Below, in pieces: positions 58,701-64,000 of a stretch of DNA of 64,000 nt. The stretch is from Halopseudomonas pertucinogena (lineage in GTDB: Bacteria; Pseudomonadota; Gammaproteobacteria; Pseudomonadales; Pseudomonadaceae): positions 25,030 to 89,029 of the forward strand of contig NZ_BMNN01000003.1 in NCBI RefSeq assembly GCF_014646575.1, given 5' to 3'. The stretch's first letter is position 1, and each line of letters begins with the position of its first letter. The position numbers and the translations under genes are program-made. Under the pieces are notes generated by a model, which had not been told where the DNA came from, did no database searches, and saw only the letters and a program-made list of their open reading frames with translations.

Positions 58701-60806
58701 TCAGGCGTAATCCGGCGCGCGATGGCCGGCCCTCTGAACCAACCACTGCGCTTGTCTGATCTCCGCCAGCTGCAACCACTCATCCAGTAACCGAGGCAAT
58801 TCCTCATGCACAACCTGGTCGCCGAACAGGTCCTTTGCAGTGATCAGCCGCTCGGCTTGGGCAACCAGTCGTCGCTCTGCCCTGTACAGCTGGGCCCGCT
58901 GCTGTTCGCGCTCGGCCCGCGCCTTGTCCACCCCATCAAAGTAAGCATGGCGACGCTGGGTTTTGTTCATGTTATAGAAACGGGTGTCATAGCGCCTGCG
59001 CACCTCACGCTCGAACTCCTGGAAAGTGTCAGCGTCCCACGCGGCAAGGTGCTGCTTGAGCCGTTGCAGCTGGGGCTGCAATTCGGCCTGCTCCTCTGCG
59101 GTAAACAATGCGCCCCCACGCTCCAGGCTGGCATGCCAGCGCAGCAGATTGGCCAGCGCTGCGCGGGTATAGGATTTGCTTATGGAGTGATCCGGCACTT
59201 GAAACAACTGGTAAACAAAGTTGCTGCGCGTGGGCATATCGTACTCAATAGCCAACTCTGCCGCGCAGGCTGCGCTGGCATTCTGTTCGATAGCTTCACA
59301 GCCAGGCTGCCAAAGTACCGAAGCAGCAATGCCGGCACCGGGCTTGCGTGGCATGAAATGATATTGTTCGCCGTGATGCTGGTAGCCATCCCCTTTCAGA
59401 TTGACCAAGCCGGCCAACAATATCGCAATCCGTACATGAGGCGCTCCCAGGGAGCCGAGCAACATCGCCGCACCGGGAACGGCCAGCCTCCACTCTGCAT
59501 CCAACCAGGCGAAAGGTACTCCAGGAACCGGGTCGTTATGGTTTACCAGCCGGTGGTGAACCAGATCCTTTGCGCTTTCGACAAAGGTGGTATTGCCGGC
59601 ACGGGGAGCACCGAAGGTGTAGAGTACAACCGAAGGCGAGCCCGGCAGTCTTCTCAACCAGTCCGCGAGCAAGAGAGCAATGGCACCGCCGAGACTATGG
59701 CCACAGACAATAATGGTATGAGCACTTGTTAAAAAGCCCTCCAAGTATCGCTCTATGAACTCTTTTACCGCTACGAATGCACCATAAAACCCCCGATGAA
59801 CTTCACCCTCAAATTCATCCGCAACAATCTGTCGCGCATCGAAATCCCTCAGCCAATCCTGCAGCCCCTCAGTACCCCGCACGGAAATCAGGATCATTCG
59901 ATCATTGTGAGTGACAAAGGCTTGGGTATGGGTTTTACGGTCGTGCAGAAAATGAATACTTTCTGGAGTTGCACCGCTTTTTTGTTGAGCGTAACGTTCG
60001 GGATCATATGGCACCACTTCCAGGCGCTGGGAGTAAGCCACCTCCTCGTATAAAAGATGCTGCTGCCCCCTGTTGAACAAAGTAGCCTTTTGCTGTGTAG
60101 CCAGCTGCTCACGCAGTACATGACCAATGCTGCCCGGCACCTGATAAGGTGGCGGCTTGGGCTGGTAGGTGTCGGAGGGTTGCTTCTCACTGAAAGGGGC
60201 GTATACCAGATCGCTCATCACCGCCAGATGATAGGCGTTCAGAGCACTGAATTCGGGGGATAGAGAGAACAGCGGTCGATAGGCGCGCAGCGCCTTGACC
60301 TCCAGCACATGATGCTGGTTCGGCTCCAGGGCGATACCAGGCACATTCTCCCCTTCCATACCGGGCATGGCGGCTTTCAGAATAGCACTGGGACGTGGCG
60401 TCCAATGCTCGTCCGGATCAGGAAGATGCTTGTTGGCTGCCACAAAATCGCTGACTTCCACTCGAAAGAATCGCGCGTTCTCTTCCAGAGCCCGCTGCTC
60501 TGCCATCCAGGTTCTGCCATCAGATCGGCGGGGGCCTATAGAGGTTTGTTCGGCAGCTACTTGCAGATCTGAAATAGGGAGGGGATAAGCCTTACGGTCG
60601 ATGAGTGTTTCGTACCACCTATCACGGCCAGAATAATCGGCAACAACAGACAACAACATAGCACCGGAGTACACCCCAACAAATCGCGCAAACCCTTCGC
60701 CATCCAGTTCAGCGAAGTATTCCTGTCCTTGCGAGTCACGCAAAATCACAGACAACCCACTATATTTTTCTGCTTGGCCAAATTCATCCACCAAGCGGAT
60801 GCTCAC
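58701..60806 (-). CDS. Type VI secretion lipase effector, class 3 lipase (Tle-like)
   Basis: A 701-residue protein from a GTG with no evident ribosome binding site. Residues 1-60 (IRLVDEFGQAEKYSGLSVILRD) form a small beta domain typical of T6SS cargo. Residues about 180-490 form an alpha/beta-hydrolase of the Lipase_3 type with RGTEGLQDW (310-318), HRGFYGAF, nucleophile S371 in CGHSLGGA, D425 in NHNDPVPG and His in the 477-483 stretch (HHGEQYHF). A helical C-terminal region (490-701) is unassigned. It has no signal peptide. It lies between two immunity-like lipoproteins, downstream of vgrG and DUF4123. Its apparent original start is interrupted (60819-60869). Predicted periplasmic phospholipase toxin. 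Confidence 0.85.
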   Translation of the reverse strand: MSIRLVDEFGQAEKYSGLSVILRDSQGQEYFAELDGEGFARFVGVYSGAMLLSVVADYSGRDRWYETLIDRKAYPLPISDLQVAAEQTSIGPRRSDGRTWMAEQRALEENARFFRVEVSDFVAANKHLPDPDEHWTPRPSAILKAAMPGMEGENVPGIALEPNQHHVLEVKALRAYRPLFSLSPEFSALNAYHLAVMSDLVYAPFSEKQPSDTYQPKPPPYQVPGSIGHVLREQLATQQKATLFNRGQQHLLYEEVAYSQRLEVVPYDPERYAQQKSGATPESIHFLHDRKTHTQAFVTHNDRMILISVRGTEGLQDWLRDFDARQIVADEFEGEVHRGFYGAFVAVKEFIERYLEGFLTSAHTIIVCGHSLGGAIALLLADWLRRLPGSPSVVLYTFGAPRAGNTTFVESAKDLVHHRLVNHNDPVPGVPFAWLDAEWRLAVPGAAMLLGSLGAPHVRIAILLAGLVNLKGDGYQHHGEQYHFMPRKPGAGIAASVLWQPGCEAIEQNASAACAAELAIEYDMPTRSNFVYQLFQVPDHSISKSYTRAALANLLRWHASLERGGALFTAEEQAELQPQLQRLKQHLAAWDADTFQEFEREVRRRYDTRFYNMNKTQRRHAYFDGVDKARAEREQQRAQLYRAERRLVAQAERLITAKDLFGDQVVHEELPRLLDEWLQLAEIRQAQWLVQRAGHRAPDYA

Positions 60807-60869
60807 CCATTGAGTTCTTTAGGGGCATGCCAATTGCTCAACAACATTCCCATATGTTGTATTAACCAT
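60807..60869 (-). pseudogene. Interrupted 5' end of the lipase gene (in-frame stop at codon 17)
   Basis: Six bases after the copy E stop, an ATG at 60869 with AAGGAG upstream opens the frame MVNTTYGNVVEQLACP, then TAA (60819-60821), then RTQW leading in the same frame into the lipase GTG at 60806. The frame is otherwise continuous with the lipase. The simplest reading is a nonsense mutation in the native start region. An alternative frame here (LSNWHAPKELNG then TGA) would also join the lipase if one G were added to the GGG at 60806-60808, so a frameshift is possible too. Confidence 0.65.
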
Positions 60870-60875
60870 CCCTGG

Positions 60876-61706
60876 TTACTCCTTGCAATTGGGATAGACG
60901 GTGCATTCCTGGTCACCCATCTTGAATGTCTTGAACACCGGAGGAGACTGGCACCGCTCTGACGACTCAGTGCCCTGACACGGTTTCCATCCTTTCTCGG
61001 TTTGTATCCACCTGCGATACATGGAAGGCTCTTCTTCCGGATTCACCCTCAGATCCAGCCGTACCGTCTTTCCTGCCAGCTCATCCCGCCCCAGCACTGC
61101 GCCAACCGAACGACGCTTGGCAAAGTCCGGATCGAGTTGCCAGTGCTCGTCCGGCTCGGAGCAACTCAGCAACTTGCTCAGCTCAAGCTGCAGCTTGCTG
61201 ATCTGAAACAACCAGGTGCAGTAGCCACGGACCGTCAGACTACCGTCGCTGTTGAACGGTGGCGCTTGCTCCGGCCGGCTATCGACAATCCCAAGACCGC
61301 CATGGTCAGCATGATGCTGCCAGCTCCGCTCTCCATAACGCCCTCTGATCAACAAGGCCACTTGCTGCAGCGTCCCGTTACACAACCCGATGTGGTAGGT
61401 CAGCGGAATATCCATGCTGAAGTCGGCGGGATGATCATGGTAGGTGGTCGTGTACTGGGTAATGAGTTCGCGGGTCACCTCTTCGCCCTGACCGATGCTG
61501 TATACCTGGCAGCGCTCAGGGTTGTCCGGCGAGAAGTAGGCGGTCGCCTGAATCGAGAAATGCGCGGGTAGCTCGCCTGCCAGGGTAAAGCGTTCACGCC
61601 CTTCCCGCTCGGTCAGGGACAGCACACCTTCCTTGGCCAGTGAGCCGGTCAGGGTGCAACCACCCAGAAACGCCAGTGAGAGCGGGAGAATCAGTTTTCT
61701 TATCAT
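60876..61706 (-). CDS. Immunity-like lipoprotein, copy E (putative Tli, upstream of the lipase)
   Basis: A 276-residue lipoprotein with signal peptide [17 protein letters not shown]. Block 2 is ALLIRGRYGERSWQHHA (as C), Block 3 ISKLQLELSKLL (as A and D), and the C-terminal block GWKPCQGTESSERC is as in B. Its ATG overlaps the DUF4123 stop (ATGA). Its end (NCKE then stop, encoding AAGGAG) supplies the ribosome binding site for the interrupted lipase start. The conserved adaptor-immunity-effector order suggests this is the original immunity position. Confidence 0.85.
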   Translation of the reverse strand: MIRKLILPLSLAFLGGCTLTGSLAKEGVLSLTEREGRERFTLAGELPAHFSIQATAYFSPDNPERCQVYSIGQGEEVTRELITQYTTTYHDHPADFSMDIPLTYHIGLCNGTLQQVALLIRGRYGERSWQHHADHGGLGIVDSRPEQAPPFNSDGSLTVRGYCTWLFQISKLQLELSKLLSCSEPDEHWQLDPDFAKRRSVGAVLGRDELAGKTVRLDLRVNPEEEPSMYRRWIQTEKGWKPCQGTESSERCQSPPVFKTFKMGDQECTVYPNCKE

Positions 61707-62566
61707 GATGTATGCCGTAGCAGGTCAACGACGGCCTGTCGGCAGCGTTGATAATGTTGGTCGGGTGTCTCTCCCTCTCTGCCGGTCCAGAAACCGGACT
61801 GAGCCAGATCAGAGTCAAGTTGGTGAGTCAGCAGAAATTCCAGTTGCTCGCTTTGTCCCCAGCCCCATTCGTTCGCGGTCTCCAGCTGACTGTCCAGCCA
61901 CTCCATGAGCGGCCTGGCACTTGCCAGGCGAGTCGTTGCCTGAGGATGCTGCGCCCATAGCCAGTCGTATGCGTTCTTATGCTGTATGTTCCTGGCAACC
62001 TCCGGTGGCTCGGGCACGTCCAGCCATGGTTGCCCCTGCGCTGCGGCATGATGCGCGGGAGCTGCGTTCTCCGTTATCAGCCAGGCATCACCGGCCCAGC
62101 ATAAAGCGGATTCAAGCGGCCCCAACAGCAACGGAATCTGCGTGACTGACAGGGCGGAAAGATGATGGGCGATCACCCGGTTATCCTGAAAACGGTAAAG
62201 CGCCTTGCCCGACGGTCCTTCAATCAACAAGCGCTCCCGCCAATGATTGGCAAGGTCCATCAACGACAACCCGGAGGCGCTGGCCAGCCATCCCCAGTTA
62301 CGCTCCGGCGCTTCCCACAAATGGGATAACGCAACGGAGTGCTGCGCAGAGACTTTTATCAACCAGGGCCCGATATCAGCTAACTCATCCCATTCGGTTC
62401 CGCTGTAGAGGTTGACGTACTCATCCATGACATCCGCATTAAACAGCTCAGGGATCGGATCGGGCTCTGCGAGCCGGTCGATCATCAAAAACAGGTCCCG
62501 CCCAGCATGTTGTTGCTCAGCGAGCCAGTTAACAGCGGGTTCAGCGATTCGTGTCAGAGCTGACAT
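61703..62566 (-). CDS. DUF4123 T6SS adaptor (Tap/TEC)
   Basis: A 287-residue protein of the DUF4123 family, with [54 protein letters not shown] and the characteristic [15 protein letters not shown]. Such adaptors chaperone a specific effector onto the tip of its VgrG before firing. It starts inside the end of vgrG (13-base overlap; GGAGGGCGC before the ATG is vgrG coding sequence) and overlaps copy E by four bases. The likely cargo is the lipase at 58.7-60.8 kb. Confidence 0.92.
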   Translation of the reverse strand: MSALTRIAEPAVNWLAEQQHAGRDLFLMIDRLAEPDPIPELFNADVMDEYVNLYSGTEWDELADIGPWLIKVSAQHSVALSHLWEAPERNWGWLASASGLSLMDLANHWRERLLIEGPSGKALYRFQDNRVIAHHLSALSVTQIPLLLGPLESALCWAGDAWLITENAAPAHHAAAQGQPWLDVPEPPEVARNIQHKNAYDWLWAQHPQATTRLASARPLMEWLDSQLETANEWGWGQSEQLEFLLTHQLDSDLAQSGFWTGREGETPDQHYQRCRQAVVDLLRHTS

Positions 62567-64000
62567 GCGCCCTCCATGCAGGTTTCACACACCGGGCAAC
62601 GGCTGGCACCCAGTGAGCGGGCCATGCGTGCCAAGTCACGCTGCGCCGCGGCCAATCCTGTAGTTGTGTTTTCGGTAGACGGTGCTGCCAACTGTCGGCC
62701 GGTCAGCGCCTCGCCAGCCATGATCGCCGCTTCGGGCAGGAGAACTCTGGCGCCGCTGCCTTTGCCCGGGTTCCCTCCTGCGTTCTGCCGAATGGTTGGC
62801 CCCACGACCGTCACCCCAGCGGGCGTGATGCGGATAAAGCTGCCGCCTGCGCTGAGTGTCAGCTCGCTATCCGCTTCGATCACCATTTTCTGCCCGGCCT
62901 TCAGGTGTATCTCGCGGCCGGCTTTGGTCAGCTGGGCGACGCCGGCCTGAAGATGCTGGCTTCCGGCGACGGTCAGATGATCATCGGCCTTGATTTCGGT
63001 CTTGCGGTCGGCGTGGGTGGTGTGGTGTTCCTCGGCCAGGTTTTCAGTATAGCGGTTGGCTTCGATGTGTTCGTGGCGTTCGTTGCCGACACGGATTTTC
63101 TGGTCGTGCTGGATGTTCTGTTCCCAGTCGCGCTGGGCGTGGATGAAGATCTGTTCCTCGCCGGCCCGGTCTTCGATCCGTAGCTCGTTGAAGCCGTTGC
63201 CGCCGGGGCTGCTCAGGCTCTTGAAGACGGTTCGGGTCTTGTGCTCGGGCAGGTCGTAGGGCACCGGGTGGGCGCTGTTGTACAGGCAGCCGGAGACCAA
63301 GGGCTGGTCCGGGTCGCCTTCGAGGAAGCTGACCAGGACCTCCATACCGATGCGCGGGATGGTGACGCTACCCCAGTGGTTGCCGGCCCAGTTGCTGGCG
63401 ACTCTTAGCCAGCAGCTGGTGTTGGCGTCGGCCTGGCCTTCGCGGTCCCAGTGGAACTGGACCTTGATGCGGCCCTGATCGTCGCAGTGGATTTCTTCGT
63501 TGGCAGGGCCGGTGACCACGGCGGTCTGCTGGCCCAGCATCCGGGGTTTGGGGTGGCGCAGGGCTGGGCGGTGCGGGGTGTCCCAGGGGGTGGCCTGGAA
63601 GTGGTTGCGGTAGCCTTGGGTGAAGGCTGTTTCCCCCTCCCCCTTCGCGGGAGGGGGAGAATAATCGGTGTCCGCCGATTCTGCGCTGGTTATGGACTCT
63701 TCCAGAACCTGGGGTTGTTTGCCTTCATGGTGGATCTCGGTAATCAGCCAGAGGTCGTTCCAGCTGTCGCGGGGGTGGCCCTGGAGTTCGATGAAGTGGC
63801 CGCTGCGCAGGGTCGGTTGGTCGCTGTGGGCAGTGGCTAGGTGGTAGTCGCTGCGGTGGCGTTCGAGGCTGCGCTGGGCCAGGTGCTTGCCGCGGCTGCG
63901 GTCGGTGAAGCGGCCGGGGTAGTCGTAGTCTTCCAGGTCGGGCAGTTGTTCGGCCCGGGCCTGGCTTTCCAGCTGCAGGCGGGCCTTGTTGGGGTCGTAG
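62554..64000 (-). CDS. vgrG: T6SS spike protein VgrG, 5' end outside the window
   Basis: 482 codons are visible and open to the window edge. The part present covers the end of the gp27-like domain ([30 protein letters not shown]), the gp5 OB-fold ([43 protein letters not shown]), the needle repeat ([22 protein letters not shown]) and the DUF2345 C-terminal extension. It ends in a Cys-rich tail ([15 protein letters not shown]). VgrG trimers cap the Hcp tube and carry effectors. A palindromic repeat is inserted in frame at 63632-63680. Confidence 0.94.
   Translation of the reverse strand, partial: YDPNKARLQLESQARAEQLPDLEDYDYPGRFTDRSRGKHLAQRSLERHRSDYHLATAHSDQPTLRSGHFIELQGHPRDSWNDLWLITEIHHEGKQPQVLEESITSAESADTDYSPPPAKGEGETAFTQGYRNHFQATPWDTPHRPALRHPKPRMLGQQTAVVTGPANEEIHCDDQGRIKVQFHWDREGQADANTSCWLRVASNWAGNHWGSVTIPRIGMEVLVSFLEGDPDQPLVSGCLYNSAHPVPYDLPEHKTRTVFKSLSSPGGNGFNELRIEDRAGEEQIFIHAQRDWEQNIQHDQKIRVGNERHEHIEANRYTENLAEEHHTTHADRKTEIKADDHLTVAGSQHLQAGVAQLTKAGREIHLKAGQKMVIEADSELTLSAGGSFIRITPAGVTVVGPTIRQNAGGNPGKGSGARVLLPEAAIMAGEALTGRQLAAPSTENTTTGLAAAQRDLARMARSLGASRCPVCETCMEGACQL
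63632..63680. repeat. Palindromic repeat inserted in frame within vgrG
   Basis: Two adjacent hairpins lie inside the coding sequence. The first is a 10-base perfect stem (63632-63641, TCCCCCTCCC, pairs with 63649-63658) around a CCTTCGC loop. The second is AATCGG-TGTCC-G-CCGATT (63663-63680). They encode roughly [20 protein letters not shown], a low-complexity stretch between two conserved VgrG segments. The first hairpin belongs to the same family as the intergenic repeats at 24.4-24.55 kb. Confidence 0.75.

Noticed and set aside
60729..60962. Short plus-strand frame across the lipase 5' end
   Set aside because: It has no ribosome binding site or recognisable features, and it runs antisense to the conserved immunity-effector junction.

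Overview
The window looks like chromosome from a high-GC gammaproteobacterium of the Pseudomonadaceae. Gene content and local order resemble Pseudomonas: groEL-groES-fxsA, ampG-yajQ-response regulator-panE, ampE-ampD-nadC, clpB-pgeF-rluD-bamD, pilS-pilR and mapZ next to radA. Blocks that I recall as well separated in P. aeruginosa lie close together here, so this is a related but rearranged genome, possibly Halopseudomonas-like (an inference from memory; no search was run).

Layout. 1-3.1 kb: chaperonin operon with a sigma-32-type promoter, fxsA, a short-chain dehydrogenase and a DUF481 outer-membrane protein. 3.1-11.5 kb: an alkyltransferase-like DNA repair protein, the muropeptide permease AmpG, YajQ, a response regulator with a dead GGDEF domain, PanE, a cobalamin adenosyltransferase, a chemoreceptor, AmpE and AmpD. 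11.5-18.5 kb: DUF1631 protein, NadC, a HAD phosphatase, TesB, a flavoprotein and a REP-associated transposase beside an array of palindromic repeats. 18.8-29.5 kb: ClpB with its own heat-shock promoter, PgeF-RluD, BamD, NadE and PilS/PilR. 29.7-42 kb: Mqo, a periplasmic binding protein, GlyA, EttA, GdhA, MapZ, an RlmG-like methyltransferase, polyphosphate:AMP phosphotransferase and RadA. 42-50.7 kb: a Lon-like protease, a HemD-fold protein, an unusual class A PBP, a Gly-rich secreted protein and a globin-coupled diguanylate cyclase. 50.9-54.9 kb: a five-gene minor pilin operon ending in a 709-residue PilX-like protein.

The most interesting region is 55.0-64.0 kb, all on the minus strand: vgrG (5' end outside the window), a DUF4123 adaptor, an immunity-like lipoprotein, a class 3 lipase effector and four more copies of the lipoprotein. 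This is a type VI secretion effector island. The five lipoproteins are mosaics of shared sequence blocks. The DNA between the genes keeps fossils of how the array grew: a copy of the adaptor gene's 3' end, and effector 5' ends fused to immunity genes. The effector's apparent original start, which follows a strong ribosome binding site, is cut off by an in-frame stop 17 codons in.

Other themes are c-di-GMP signalling (YajQ, MapZ, the globin-coupled cyclase, the degenerate GGDEF regulator), peptidoglycan recycling (AmpG, AmpD, AmpE, PgeF), type IV pili, and two families of REP palindromes in the gaps. I saw no tRNA, rRNA, CRISPR array, integrase or insertion sequence.
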